Counted from the stretch's first letter, positions 39,351-51,356 are shown. The stretch is DNA of 64,000 bases from Amia ocellicauda (GCF_036373705.1 NW_027102662.1:372001-436000), one strand, 5' to 3'. The notes: generated from the letters alone by a model not told the origin. Numbers and translations are program-made.

Positions 39351-42300
39351 CTGATGAAAGTCTGTCTCTGGTAATGAATGTGGTTCGTAACCCTGAGGGT
39401 GGGGCGCTTAGAAGACTGTCGAAATGCTTGAAGAACGACATAATTAGGACCAAGCTCAGGCAATTAGTGGTGAGTTCCAGTGGGGACAATAAGCTCTGTT
39501 TTGCTTACAGTTTAATAAAACTACTCACCCCCGACATGCCTGAACCCCAAGCTCTGCAAGAGGCTTTAATGCTTCATCAGAGGGCCGGCTTAAACTCTCA
39601 ACAGATGGTTGCCTTTTCAGACATCACCAAGTTTGAGGAGTTGTTGTCTTTAAAAATTGTTGTGTGGTACCGTTGTGAGGTAAAGGAAAGTATTTGTGAA
39701 ATTTCAGACACATCCTGAAACCCATACACAGACACTGTTTCTCTTCCTAAGTGATAGTCATTACTTTGGAATAAAGAGTTTGACGGCTTTTTTGGGTTGT
39801 TCGTATGTTTGTCATTGGTGTTATAAGGCCTTCAATGATAAGCTTAAGCACCGCTGTGACGGTTACTGTAACGTCTGTTTCAATCCGCAATGTCGTAAGG
39901 GTTTGGCCCCTACCATCCGATGTAAAGATTGCTTAAGGATTTGTCTCTCAGCGTTCTGTTTTTCCGAGCATAAGGTACAGAGGGCCGCTGCTGAGAGGGG
40001 TTAAAAAATGGAGTTATTGTGATCAAACTAAATGTTGCCCGCAGTGTTGCCTCCAGTACCGTTTTCATGAGGTTAAACCACACAAATGTCTGGAGCCGAG
40101 ATGCAGGATCTGTAATGCTGATTTAACCCCGGGGTCCGAACACCAGTGCTTTATTCAGCCGGTTAAAAAGGAGCCGCCGCACAACTGGTATGTCTTTTTT
40201 GATTTTGAATGCCGGCAAGAAAACGGGGTCCACGTTGCTAATTATATACACTGTATTGACATGTTGGATCGTGAGTGGTCAGCTAGCGGTGAGAGTTGTG
40301 TCAGGGATTTCTTTACGCGGTATCGAGGTCCAAAATACCTCAATTACACATTTATTGCCCACAATGCTAAGGGTTATGATTCTTACATTTTGATGAAGTA
40401 TCTGGTGGAAAATGGGGTGACCCCAAAAATAATAGCTCAGGGTAGCAAGATCATGTGTTTCACCGACGAAGCTTTCAACTAACGTTACATAGACTTGTTA
40501 AATTTCCTCCCCATGAAATTGAGCGCTTTGCCTAAGGCTCTGGGTTTTGAGGCTCAGAAGAAAGGTTGGTTCTGCCATTTTTTTAATACTAAGGACACTC
40601 AAAATTATCAAGGGTCCTACCCGCCCGCCTCTTATTATGGGGTTGATACTATGATGTCTCATGAGAGGGAGGAATTCTTTAAATGGTACAATACGGTTAA
40701 GGGAGGTGTTTTTGATTTCCGAGAAGAGATGGCCGCTTATTATAAAAATGATGTGGTGATCCTTAAAGAAGCCTGTGTGCGTTTCTGCGCCGAGGTTATC
40801 AACACATCGGGTCTCAACCCTTTGCAAAGTGTGACCATAGCGTCTCTCTGCATGAAAATGTATCGGTCCAATTTCTTGCAGAAAAACACTATAGCGGTCA
40901 CCACTTCTGACAACTATCGTGCTAGACAAAAGAACTTTTCGACTGTCTTCATACAGTGGGTGGAATACCTGAGTGCCCGGGATAACATCTTCATCAGACA
41001 TGCCTTAAATCAAGGGGAAGTAAAAATGGGTCCTTACTACTTGGACGGTTTTAGCGACGTGTCCGGGCGGCGTACCGCTTATGAGTTTGCCGGTTGTATT
41101 TACCATGGCTGTCCTCAGTGCTTCGACCCAAACACCTTTAACCCCGTAACACTAAAACTCTGCGGTGATATGTACTATGATTTCCAGGAACGAATTGAAA
41201 CTTTAAAAAACACCTATGGTTTGAACGTGCTGGTGATTTGGGAACACGAGTGGACGACCCTGAAGCAACAGGATGCGGGGGTACAACGGTTTATGGAAAC
41301 CTTGGACTTTCCTGAATGTCTAGAGCCCCGGGATGCGTTATTTGGGGGTTGTACCAATGCCCTCTGTTTACATTATGAGGTAAAGGAGGGTGAGAGAGTA
41401 GATTACTATGATTTCACCAGTCTGTACCCTTATGTTTACAAGACCAAAATGTACCCGGTGGGGCGTCCAACCATTGTTTATCGTGACTTTCTCGAAATCG
41501 GACATTACTTTAGTTTGATCAAAGTCACCATGTACCCTCCTCGCGAGCTGTTCTTACCCGTGTTGCCTTACAGGTGTTCGGGAAAATTGATGTTCCCTCT
41601 GTGTAGAACGTGTGTGGAAACTGAAAATCAAACTACCTCTTGTCTGCACAGTGATGAAGAGAGAGCGCTGACGGGTGTCTGGTGTAGCATTGAGCTTGAC
41701 AAGGCGGTGGAGAAAGGTTACAGAGTCGGTAAGGTGTATGAGGTTTGGCATTTTTCTGAAAAAACTGATACTCTTTTTGCTGATTACATTATGACCCATC
41801 TGAAAGGGAAACAGGAGGCATCGGGCTATCCCTCATGGTGTGTTGACTCCGCGGCCAAAGAGCGATACGTTCAGCAATATTTTGAAAAGGAAGGGATCCG
41901 TCTAGAGCCGGGGAACATAACTGTAAACCCCGCCAAGAGACAAATGTCCAAACTGATTTTAAACAGTCTGTGGGGTAAGTTTGGGGAAAGAAATTACCGT
42001 CTAAACACAACCTTGATTAAAACCCCTGAACTGTTCATAGAATTTATGTTTTCCAAACAACATGCAGTATCACACTTTCAATTCTTAAATGACCACGTGG
42101 CACAGGTCCAGTGGAGGGCCCCTAAAGATTTCCCCACCAAACAGGGGAACGTTAATGTTTTCATAGCGGTTTTTACCACGGCTTACGCCCGGCTTGAACT
42201 GTACAACTTAATGGATCAGTTGCAGGAACGCACGCTCTATCATGATACTGACTCTGTAATCTTTGTCACCAGGCCAGGGGATTGGGTCCCTCCCCTCGGG

Positions 42301-42653
42301 GACTACCTTGGGGAGTTAACGAGCGAACTAGATCCTCAGGACCACATAGTGGAGTTTGTTTCAGGGGGTCCTAAGACTTACGCATACAGAACGGCTGCGG
42401 GTAAGACCTGTATGAAAGTTAAGGGTTTCACTCTGAACCATTGTAACAACAAGCTCATTAACATCAAGTCTCTGACGACCCTGGTAGAAAGTTTTGTAAC
42501 GAGAAAGACGCGCCTCCTCGTGAGATTATTACAGCCGGAAATCAGATCTATCGCAATAAAAAGGGGTACACGTTGGAAAATAGATCACTAAACAAACGGT
42601 TCAGAGTGGTGTACAATAAAAGAGTGTTGAAGACTGATTATACCACTCTGCCT
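39326..42653 (+). pseudogene. POLB: DNA polymerase B, middle and catalytic parts, unit C
   Basis: Single-base insertions near 39688 and 39996 break the zinc-finger part into ORFs 39326-39718, 39696-40004 and 40261-40482. The conserved TAA follows at 40480-40482. The catalytic part is open at 40495-42591, with motifs A, B and C intact, until one C is lost near 42500. Exo I keeps the catalytic Asp (FFDFEC, codon 40201-40203), unlike A and B. Exo III reads YYKND. Confidence 0.88.
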
Positions 42654-42654
42654 T

Positions 42655-43326
42655 ATGGATATTAGCGGTGGTTTTGATAACAGACTTCAACACCCTTTCT
42701 CCTGTATTATAGCCGGTCCCTCCAATTCGGGGAAGAGCTATCTTATAAAGAACATCATAGAAGATGTGGACGCAACCGTGTCCCAAGCTCTTGACAACAT
42801 AGTGTGGTGTTACTCTTGCTGGCAACCTCTCTACGATGATTTGGCTTCGAAAAAAAATAATCTGAAATTTGTGCAAGGTCTCCCCGCCTCGTTGTGTGGC
42901 GATGACTTGTTCCCGCCCGGTCAAACTAACCTAGTGATCCTTGATGACCTGATGGAGCAGGCCGGTGACAACAGTGAAGTGGAAAAAGCTTTCACAAAGT
43001 ACACTCATCATAGGAATTTAAGTATTATTTATTTAGTTCAAAATCTATTTTTTCAAGGTAAAAAAAGCCGCACTATTAATTTAAATGCCAATTATATAAT
43101 TCTTTTTAAAAACCCCAGAGATAAACTACAGGTCACCGTCTTGGCTCGTCAAATGTACCCTAACCAGACCAAGTTCTTTTTGGAGGCATTTGAGGATGCC
43201 ACCAAAAAACCCTACGGGTACTTGATTGCGGAATTAAATGCACAAACCCCAGAAGACTTTCGCCTAAGAACAGGTTTGTGCCCGCACGATTGGCCGGCAG
43301 TCTATGTGCTAAAGAAAAGGAAATAA
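42655..43326 (+). CDS. ATP: A32/FtsK-like packaging ATPase, unit C
   Basis: 223 aa, intact Walker A and B. Several substitutions in the C-terminal third (for example EDATKK, AELNAQ). Confidence 0.9.
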   Translation: MDISGGFDNRLQHPFSCIIAGPSNSGKSYLIKNIIEDVDATVSQALDNIVWCYSCWQPLYDDLASKKNNLKFVQGLPASLCGDDLFPPGQTNLVILDDLMEQAGDNSEVEKAFTKYTHHRNLSIIYLVQNLFFQGKKSRTINLNANYIILFKNPRDKLQVTVLARQMYPNQTKFFLEAFEDATKKPYGYLIAELNAQTPEDFRLRTGLCPHDWPAVYVLKKRK

Positions 43327-43332
43327 ATAAGA

Positions 43333-43668
43333 ATGTCTGTTCGGATTAAAAGAAATCTGCCGCTTTTGCAAATGTTATTTGAGAGGAGCCCGCGCCATAG
43401 GAAAGCTGTGCTGGCAGGGGCCCCCTAGGATTTGATCGAGACCCTGTGTGAAATAGCTTTTAACATCTTACGCGGTAATATACCCCTAACCCCTTCTCAA
43501 CATTCTAAACTCAAAAAACAAAAAGCGGTTATCAAGATCATCGCTAATAAGAAGTATTCTATTAAAAGAAAAAGAAAGAAGATTAATCAAACCGGGGGTT
43601 TTATAGGACCGCTGTTGAGCATAGCCGTGCCTTTCCTAACCAGTCTTCTAGCTTCCAGAGTGGGTTAA
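43333..43668 (+). pseudogene. Small basic protein, unit C, nonsense
   Basis: TAG at 43426-43428 (Ser codon in A and B) ends the frame after 31 codons. The remainder is open to 43668. Confidence 0.7.
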
Positions 43669-43670
43669 TA

Positions 43671-44414
43671 ATGGAATATGCTCAGAAAATGTTTTTGATC
43701 CCTCAGGAGCAGCTTGAGAAACTGAGAAAAAATGTTGTCGGGCCAGAGCCCATTAGACAAACGGCCGAAAACAACCTGGACTCTGAAATGAAAGCTATAC
43801 AGGCCAGGGCCGATTTAAATCAGTATTCCAAAGCCAAGTTGTATACCAACACGTTACAGCGCTACCTCCGTCTGGTTAGACAGGGTGAAAAAGATCAAAA
43901 CATTTTAACTTTAACCATGGCCTCTCAAGAAAATGGTTCTGGGGCTGATGCGGGGGGTACGGTTGATAAAGATGTTGCGGTGACCGAACCTGTTGAGAGT
44001 TCAGAGGGAGATGTTGTAACGGATGTTTTGAGAAACATGCCGGCCAGAAGCAAAAGACATGCAGAATATATCCTGCACAAAATGGTTCAGAAACCGCGGG
44101 TAACGGCTTGGAATGAACTGGGTGAATTTGTTTTTAAAGGACAACTGATCAAAGGTTCACACATGTTTGATTTGTTGAAGAGTGTCACTAGCACTAATAA
44201 GGTACCCGATAGTCGCCGACCTGTAGGCTGGAATGCTTTCCTACAGGCGATGGCCTGTCTGAACATGCCCCAATCAACAGTTCCTAACCAGGAAACGCGA
44301 CAAAAAATCCGTCTGTGTAAAGAGGTGGAGCCTGATCTGACTCCGATATCTCATTACTCTGACCGTGCTGAGCTTCCATCCTCAGGATCTATCCATCGTT
44401 GGGAAGCTTATTAA
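43671..44414 (+). CDS. PX/PY-type protein, full length, unit C
   Basis: 247 aa in one frame. The codon that is TAA in A and B is TTA here, joining the YAQKMFLIP domain to the WNELGEF/GSHMFDLL domain. This shows that the ancestral gene encoded one protein. Confidence 0.8.
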   Translation: MEYAQKMFLIPQEQLEKLRKNVVGPEPIRQTAENNLDSEMKAIQARADLNQYSKAKLYTNTLQRYLRLVRQGEKDQNILTLTMASQENGSGADAGGTVDKDVAVTEPVESSEGDVVTDVLRNMPARSKRHAEYILHKMVQKPRVTAWNELGEFVFKGQLIKGSHMFDLLKSVTSTNKVPDSRRPVGWNAFLQAMACLNMPQSTVPNQETRQKIRLCKEVEPDLTPISHYSDRAELPSSGSIHRWEAY

Positions 44415-44593
44415 TCACATGTTTTTATTTGTCTCCCCTGTAAATAATGACCCGACAAACAATTTTTTATTTTTATTTTTTATTTTTCAAATGTTGTACA
44501 TTTATTTATACCATAACCCCTGCTTTGTATAATAATTGTGTTGAATAAAAACAAAACTAATGATTCAAAGGCTGTTTTCATTATTTTTTCACC
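44415..44593. promoter_or_regulatory. Convergent 3' region, unit C
   Basis: The T tract is broken by A residues (44463-44487), which suggests divergence of a former pure T run. AATAAA signals on both strands are kept. Confidence 0.5.
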
Positions 44594-45166
44594 TTAACAC
44601 GCATGACATCTTTTAAAATCCTCACAAGAACATCCCATCTGTATACACGGCTGGCTAGGGTCGTAAGTCATTGTGTTATAAGGGGGGGTCCACAGTGTCC
44701 TGACAAACTCTGCCACTTTTTTATCATTTTGGCCTAAATCCTCACTGTACAAGGCCATAATATCGGGGTATGACCTTCCTTTAGATCTATGATATAAGAA
44801 AAACACACAGTGTTGACCACAAGTGAAGGTCTGAAGACTTTGTACTTGACGACCGCTGTAAATGGTTTCTTGACAGTTGTTGAGCAGAAAGTTATTGATC
44901 TTCCGAGGGAAAGGTCTGAAATCCGGGGGGTTTGCATAGGAATCAAAAAATTCACCACGGTGGTCCTCCCTTAGATAAATAGCCAGCCAATGTTCTCCGG
45001 GCATATTTTTAGGGTGTGTGTTGATTATGTACATTGCAGGTAAATTCTTGATCTTAAATTTAGGCAGCTGATCGCAGGTGTAGACTCCTTGAAACAGTTT
45101 CCGTGAGCTGGCCAGGGCATTCATGATGTGGTTGAGCTCTCTGGTGTTCATTTTAATAATAATCAT
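44594..45166 (-). CDS. PRO: Adenain-like cysteine protease, unit C (intact)
   Basis: 190 aa with the catalytic residues and C-terminal Cys cluster as in B. Two substitutions near the N terminus (Ser for Gly, Thr for Ala). Confidence 0.92.
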   Translation of the reverse strand: MIIIKMNTRELNHIMNALASSRKLFQGVYTCDQLPKFKIKNLPAMYIINTHPKNMPGEHWLAIYLREDHRGEFFDSYANPPDFRPFPRKINNFLLNNCQETIYSGRQVQSLQTFTCGQHCVFFLYHRSKGRSYPDIMALYSEDLGQNDKKVAEFVRTLWTPPYNTMTYDPSQPCIQMGCSCEDFKRCHAC

Positions 45167-46460
45167 ACATAACGTTTCTCCTCTGATTCACCTCAATAAT
45201 GTTGTCAAACACTGCATACACGACCATATTTACAGTGCGTGGTAGAGGCTGCTTGAAACGCATCTCCAAACGCATATTGCCCGTCTTCATCAGTGAAAAA
45301 TGTTGTCCACACTCTTCGTCAGGGGTCAGGTTGAAACCGTACAGGGTGTAACCGCTGCAGTATTCCCGGCGATCGATCAGCAGAGTTTGATCCTTGAGAT
45401 GGCGACCCGTAGCCAGTACTAGACTGTCATATTCACGAACCGCATTGCCGTTTTCAAAGTCAGGTTGAAAAGGTCTGGATGGAACCTGCACACCATCGAC
45501 GTACAACGCTATAAATTCCGCGTTATAATGTTTAAAGTTAAAGGGGTTCTTGTTGTAAACCCCGGTAAATGCATCATTATCTTCGAGACCTATAATAACC
45601 TGTTTTGGGAGCTGTCCTAGAAACAGATTTTCCTGGTTCATCACCCGTGTCCCTGCGGGGATACTGTGGACTTTCATATAGACTCTTTCGATCGGGTACT
45701 TGGCGTTTGCCGTCATTAACGCCTGCGCGTGTCCTAGTTTAACCGCCGGGGAGACGGACACTTTTTTCACAAACAGCGAGGCCGATAATATGGTCAGTTT
45801 ATATTTTTCAGTATCAGGGGTCATCAGACAAAAAGCACTTTTACTACGGATCATTTTAATTTTAATGTCTACCCCGTTGAGCATGAGTTTTTCTTGGAAA
45901 AATATGTCTGCATGGATATGCCCCATTAGCTCAAAGGTCCTCCCTTCTGTTGAAAAGGCCGTTCTTTTTTGCAAACCCTTATTGAGTCCCTCTGGATCCT
46001 TGTCGTCCATAGCTTCCGGGATGTCTTTGAAGAAAAGGCCGGGGCTGAACTGTTTGCTTAGGGTCTCCTCACTATAATTAAGTATACACTCCATCATGGC
46101 TCTATAGGGGTAAGTATTGCTGCTTTGACTAATGAGCCGATCTCCCAGGGTCACATCCACCTGTGAAAACATGGTGGCCACCGGGTAATTGATGACCCCA
46201 GCGTTGGTCGTCTTCTCGATTGCATCGCCATCCTCATCAGTCACTTTACAGTTCATTAAAATAAATGTGTTATTCAAATCAATATAATCCTCGCAATTGC
46301 CAGCTATAAAAAACTACAGAGGGGCCGTGTCTGAAATTGCAGAAAGAGGGGGAATCTCTACATATATGCTCTTATCTATACTCGTTTGAGTGTGTGGAAC
46401 TGTAAACAGATCCAGTTCTGATTTGACGCATTCTTCCGATAGACTGTGGACAAAAGACAT
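45153..46460 (-). pseudogene. MCP: Major capsid protein, unit C, nonsense
   Basis: TAG at 46314-46316 (Glu in the other units) falls about 48 codons after the start at 46460. A 374-aa frame remains from 46277 downward. The rest resembles the intact copies. Confidence 0.88.
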
Positions 46461-46462
46461 GT

Positions 46463-46952
46463 TTAAAAGATGTATCCTGAGGCTCTATTTTTCTTTCTTT
46501 GAGACTTTCTTTTTGCAGGTTTTTTCTTGTGCTGCTTCCTTTTCCGAGTGTTTCCACGATATGTTGGAGAATGAGAGATTCTTCGTTTTTTGTTAGCCAC
46601 GGATATTTGTCGCCCCCTGGTGGACACATGCTGTTTCTTCTTTTACCCCCCCTCCTCGCCATTACCATGAGACCCGAACCCTCCTGATGCTCATGGCTAG
46701 CTGCCCGGTTCATAACATTGGTGAACACGTCACTAACAATATTTTTAGCCGCTGATTTCAAGTGGGGTCTGGCTATAGCAAAGCCTCTCTTAAGCAGGGG
46801 TATGGCCATTCTAAAGAGACCACGAAAGAGTCCTCCTAGACCGGCGCCATACATTGTGGGGGCTCCTACAATACCGGGCAAGCCGTTCCATCTTGCATCT
46901 TGTAATAATCCACATAGGCGCTAGGATCTACATAACCCCTCGAGGTAGCCAT
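46463..46952 (-). pseudogene. Basic pX/mu-like core protein, unit C, broken
   Basis: The 5' single-base loss is shared with A and D. Two extra bases near 46612 (CGCCCCCTGG) push the frame into that of the MCP, giving a 169-aa artefactual fusion frame to 46372. Confidence 0.68.
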
Positions 46953-46953
46953 T

Positions 46954-47686
46954 TTAATAATGTACAAACTGTTTCAGGGGTCGAAAATGTAGTTTGACAT
47001 TAACTTTACCGAAGCGGAAGGGTACGTTGATATTCTGATCCGATTCTACTTCGATCGTGATGTTGTCAAAGTGGGTCTTTGAGACTGGTACGTAGTGTGG
47101 TTTGTCATAAGTAATTGTGACCATGTCATTGCTTTTACCTTTAATAAGTACATTTCTCAAAAGGGGGACATAACTATCCCAGACCCTCTGGTGGGTTATG
47201 ATATCCGTATACACATAAAGAGTGTAAAAGCCGCCCCACCACTTCTGAGAACCTGCTCTCTGTGTTAGAATAGAACCCAAATATACGCCCCAGTTGGCCG
47301 CTGGTTTGAATGCTAATACCTGGTTTTGACACCTTGTACACTCTGTTTTTAATAGGGTTGTAATATAGCTTGATGTTGGGGGTGCCTTCTGAGAACTGTT
47401 TATGCATCTCATCTAATATTTTATCCACATTGTCATAATAACCTCCTTGTATAGTGAATGTCCATTGACTCTTTTTAACATCATCAAAAATGGCGAAGGT
47501 GGCATCCTTATCTTGTAAAACAGCCCAAGTGTAAGGATACTGTATTTCCGCCAACCCCACTTCCCACGACCCCCTTAGATCTATAGATTTTCCAAATTGT
47601 ACCGTGTAACTGGGTATTTCATTTTTAGGATATATATCGAGAGAGGCATTACTGGGTAGAGTCACGTAGAAGCCTCCTGATTCCAT
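46954..47686 (-). pseudogene. mCP: Penton-like minor capsid protein, unit C, one frameshift
   Basis: The N-terminal frame is open to 47174 and the C-terminal frame at 46954-47412. The break is the shared one in GGGGCGG near 47230. Confidence 0.82.
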
Positions 47687-47732
47687 CTTGAGAATCGAAA
47701 GTAATGCCCCCAACACACCCGCGGGCATGTTG

Positions 47733-48842
47733 TTATAAGGATTGAATATCGCAAACCTGTTGTTCCGGGACCCAACTATTGAACTTTTCAGGCCATCCAA
47801 GCCATTTCATCAACACATATTTTTTCCGGTTCTGGGTTTTTTCAGCTAATATCTTTTCAACTCTGTATACACTGTCTTTACCCACAATAATATTTTGTAA
47901 CTCGGCTTCGTAAAACGTTCCTTCTATATCCTCCCTGTCATAGTCTTTTAACCGGTACACGGGGGGGTCTCTAGCCAACTGTTCGGTAACTGTAAAATAT
48001 TCGTCAGAAAATGTTTGTTCATAACCTTTGGCAAAAGTACTCCTTAGCTTTGAAACGCGAACCACATCACCGATGTTGAACTAATAAGTAGTTTTTCCCT
48101 TCTTAATAAATGGTCGGTATAATTTTTTATAGACCTTAAAAGAATTACTTTGATCAACATCTAAAGGCTTCATTTTAATACTGGTGTGTTACCCTTGGTT
48201 GTAAGCATCGATAAAATCCTGAACTTTATCAAAATACTTGAACGTGTGGACCGCTGTAAAATATCTCCACATTTTGGTCTTTATGGTGCGGTTAAACCTC
48301 TCCACTACCGATGCCCTAAGCTCATTACCGGTGGTGAAATGATGTATTTTGTGTCTCTTCAGTAGATTCTGAAATTCTCTGTTGAGAAACTCTTTTCCTT
48401 TTTCAGTCTGCAGTTTTTTAGGACATCGACCCTGGGACAATATATCCTCAAAGGCCCTTGTCACCGCCCGACCTGTTTTATTATGTAGAATGCGAGCCCA
48501 GGCATATTTTGATAACACATCGATACACATCAACATCAATTTGTGACCATTGTTATGTTTTGATAAATTTGACATATCGACTAGATCCATTTGCCATTGT
48601 GAATCTATGTCAGTTGCATATACGCGGTTTCTTTAAAAGTTAATCCTGAGAGGTTTATGTAAGGTATAGGCGTCTTGTTCCCGTAACCATTCTGAAACAA
48701 CCACATCATTAACCTTCACTCCAGCCTCAGCGAGTCCTCTTTGAAAACCCTTCTTACCCGCCAAACCCCCAATCTTGGCTGGGTTGTAGTATAGTTCCTG
48801 CATTTGGGGAGCTTGCCGAGTCATTCTGTCAAATAACCACAC
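47733..48842 (-). pseudogene. INT: Integrase with chromodomain, unit C, multiple nonsense
   Basis: Stops interrupt the N-terminal region (near 48633), the region after the core (near 48189) and the linker before the chromodomain (near 48082). The second catalytic residue is Glu instead of Asp (TEKGKEF). The chromodomain is open at 47733-48065. Confidence 0.88.
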
Positions 48843-48880
48843 AGACCCACACTATGCGCAAAGTTTTTATACAAGGTTTT

Positions 48881-49389
48881 TTATTCAACTTCAGGAGAGC
48901 AGATACCCCTTTTTAGACATTTGAGAAAAGTATAACATACACAACAATTTTTTCTACGGTCCAGACAAAAAGAAATCAGATGATTGGTTACTTGATCTAT
49001 ATCAACAAATATACCTGTTTCTTTATCTTGTAGGCACACACCTCAGTTACATATGTAAATAAAACAACAATATGACCTATTTTAAAAGTAAACAGAGGTG
49101 TATTAAACATGCTCAGTAAAAGGTCATACAGATGTTGATGAAATGGCCTAATATCATTCTTGGCCCCCTTGAGCCCTTCATCCCAGTGTTCGTACCCCCC
49201 GGTCTTTGTTACAGCAGCCATTCACTTTTCCAGGTTTGAAAGTTGATCCTCATCGATGGTTAAATCTGTAGAGAAAAGGCTCGCGTTGGCTACTTTTCTG
49301 TCAAGCACATGGTGTAATAGCGCTCTCAGGTTAGCTGCAGAGTGTTGATGACAGAACCAGTTGCAGAAGCAGTCCAGAACATTCCCCAT
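48881..49389 (-). pseudogene. Broken Bcl-2-like gene (putative), unit C
   Basis: Same three pieces as in B. The 74-aa BH1-bearing piece is at 48997-49221. Confidence 0.43.
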
Positions 49390-49401
49390 GTTCAAAGTCC
49401 C

Positions 49402-50250
49402 TTAGTTCAGGTCAGAGTCTGAATCAGTGGCGTAGATGTCGAATTCTTCGTCGCTGCCCCCAGCTTTAACTTCTTTACGGAAGAAATAAGCTTTTAGCTT
49501 GCCAGCGGTTTTTCTACTCGGCTCATCCAGGTCATTGAGCAGCTGCCCAAGTTTCTCTATTATAAACGGCTCCTTTTTCAGCTCCAGCAAAATCTCATCT
49601 ATGATTTTCTGGACTTGTCCCACAGTGACATGTATGTGGGAGTAAGAGAGCGCCTTGATTAGTGCCGGTTTCAGCCACGGTTTGTTCAGTCTTCTGTAAA
49701 ACACGTTGAAATAGAACAGGAAATAGTAACGGTCTGGTTCAAACAAACAACTGTGTCTCAACTGACTGGGGTGATTCACTTCACACCCCCGACAGACTTC
49801 TTTCAGAGCTCGGTCGATGAGAGCACTCAGAATATACACCAGGGTGCTTTTAACCACTCTGCTTACTTGGTCACATACCCCGGGCATAAATCCTGCGTCT
49901 TCATCACGCCCCCGGGACAGTCCGATGCTCATTGGGTCGCCTGGTGGTTTGTGGGGTGTTTCTCCATCCATTGGACTGACCCCCTCCTGAGACGCACAGA
50001 CGGTAGACAGTTCGGCAAAATCGAGGCCCTCCATGAGCTCCAGAGGCTGGGGATCCCCGAGACTCATTTGGACATCCATCGCACCGCATGTTGTTTCGTC
50101 CTGAGGGACCGGGGTCTGAGGTCTTGGAGAGTAACCACAGTCAAAGGGTTCCAGAGTGTATACAAAATCTGGGGAATAGAACCAGGGGTGATCCCGGGTT
50201 TGAAGAGGCCTGTAGAGCCTGTCGACGTCCGCAGCTTTCGGGTAAGACAT
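49402..50250 (-). CDS. Unknown 282-aa protein with Cys/His cluster, unit C
   Basis: Intact from MSYPKAA at 50250. An in-frame ATG at 50286 would add 12 codons, but A and B cannot use it, so I keep the shorter start. Confidence 0.6.
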   Translation of the reverse strand: MSYPKAADVDRLYRPLQTRDHPWFYSPDFVYTLEPFDCGYSPRPQTPVPQDETTCGAMDVQMSLGDPQPLELMEGLDFAELSTVCASQEGVSPMDGETPHKPPGDPMSIGLSRGRDEDAGFMPGVCDQVSRVVKSTLVYILSALIDRALKEVCRGCEVNHPSQLRHSCLFEPDRYYFLFYFNVFYRRLNKPWLKPALIKALSYSHIHVTVGQVQKIIDEILLELKKEPFIIEKLGQLLNDLDEPSRKTAGKLKAYFFRKEVKAGGSDEEFDIYATDSDSDLN

Positions 50251-50353
50251 TCTCTTTAATTTTAAACCATGAATGAATTGTTGCACCTTTTATCCTATCT
50301 CTTCACTACGTCACGACACACCGCCCTCTTAGAAGAGAGTAGCCCCTGAGCCG

Positions 50354-50758
50354 TCAGACCCCCCTCCAAAACCCCACACGTCGTCTGTCGTAGTTCTGCA
50401 AGCTTTCCCATTCACACCTTTCAAAACCCTGAGTCGGAGACTCCATTTCGCATTCTCTTGGACCCTCTTGCAAGCCTTCTAGAGTCTTATCCACAAGCCC
50501 CAGATCTCTCCAGGCCATCACCTTCAACCAGTCCTCATAAGAGTATTCAATTACCGTCTCAAAAGGTTCCAACGTACCCTCCTTCTCTCCCAAAGCAAGA
50601 AGCTCCACTCCAACATAGCTGGGATCCCTTTTAAAGCGGTAACCCCGTCGAGCCCCCCAGAACAACACCCAGGAGCGTTCAATCTTCAAATTGGTGAGTA
50701 CAGGAACCCTTGCCCGGGATTGTTTCTTGCGGGGTTTCATGTTGATGTCGCTGGACAT
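50354..50758 (-). CDS. Unknown right-end gene, unit C (C-terminal half deleted)
   Basis: 134 aa, with the same ~285-bp deletion as in B, so the deletion predates the separation of B and C. One residue differs (Arg for Cys). Confidence 0.55.
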   Translation of the reverse strand: MSSDINMKPRKKQSRARVPVLTNLKIERSWVLFWGARRGYRFKRDPSYVGVELLALGEKEGTLEPFETVIEYSYEDWLKVMAWRDLGLVDKTLEGLQEGPRECEMESPTQGFERCEWESLQNYDRRRVGFWRGV

Positions 50759-50876
50759 GTTGAAGAAGCGGGATGTTTCAGAAGCTGAGAATTAAAGAGG
50801 TATTGCCTAAAAGAAGCGCGGGTTCTTAAATAGAGAGGAGAGTTTCGGGGCGTTGCCTTCAGAGGGGTGGGGGTAT
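50759..50876 (-). promoter_or_regulatory. Right-end promoter region, unit C
   Basis: TATTTAA on the - strand at 50825-50831, as in unit B. Confidence 0.4.
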
Positions 50877-51061
50877 TTATGGGTGGCCTTGTTGTTCAGG
50901 GTTTTATGGGTGCACACTTTCTGACGGATATGACGTAGGAATAATTAAGGAAATAACTCTACCTAAAATCACGCCCCCCAATTATGACGTAGGAATATTA
51001 ATAAGCTTAGGGCATACGTCATAACAAAATAGGCCGCGCCCAAAAAACCCTACTATCTACT
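50877..51061. repeat. Right terminal inverted repeat, unit C
   Basis: Nearly identical to 33306-33490 and ends CTATCTACT. Confidence 0.92.
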
Positions 51062-51067
51062 CTTATG
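51062..51067. repeat. Target-site duplication CTTATG, right of unit C
   Basis: The same hexamer as at units A and B, although C no longer has a left end to pair with. Confidence 0.85.
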
Positions 51068-51356
51068 TAGTTGAAGGCGCAGTATAGCTCTCATAGTCTG
51101 GTGGTGACGGAAGACCACCAGCCGTTTGAACAAGCCATTCAGCATCACCTTGTTGGGTTAAGTGCAGGCACTGTCAGAGCGCAGGGCGTCCTGCCTTTGA
51201 AAGAGTTTCCGAAGTGTCCTGATGTGCCCTTTAGCAATGCAAAATAGGTCAGTGAAAATAGAAACCTTTATCTCACAGGCTGGCCCACGGGAAACGCCTG
51301 TGCGCGTTTTATCAGCCTGCTTCGATGGGAGGCATTCGAAACGCCAGGACGGGTCG

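Larger units (their letters stand above)
35755..51061. mobile_element. Endogenous adintovirus/Polinton, unit C (left end truncated)
   Basis: Begins inside the subterminal region: host ...GTGTAGAAG joins element ACAACAG near 35755, so it has no left inverted repeat. The right inverted repeat and CTTATG are intact. It is more diverged and more damaged than A and B. Private breaks are in the spliced gene, polB, the 111-aa gene, MCP and integrase. Confidence 0.92.

Noticed and set aside
595-51061. Independent insertions of several active elements
   Set aside because: The same target hexamer, the same family-wide gene breaks and shared truncation points argue for duplication of one dead provirus.
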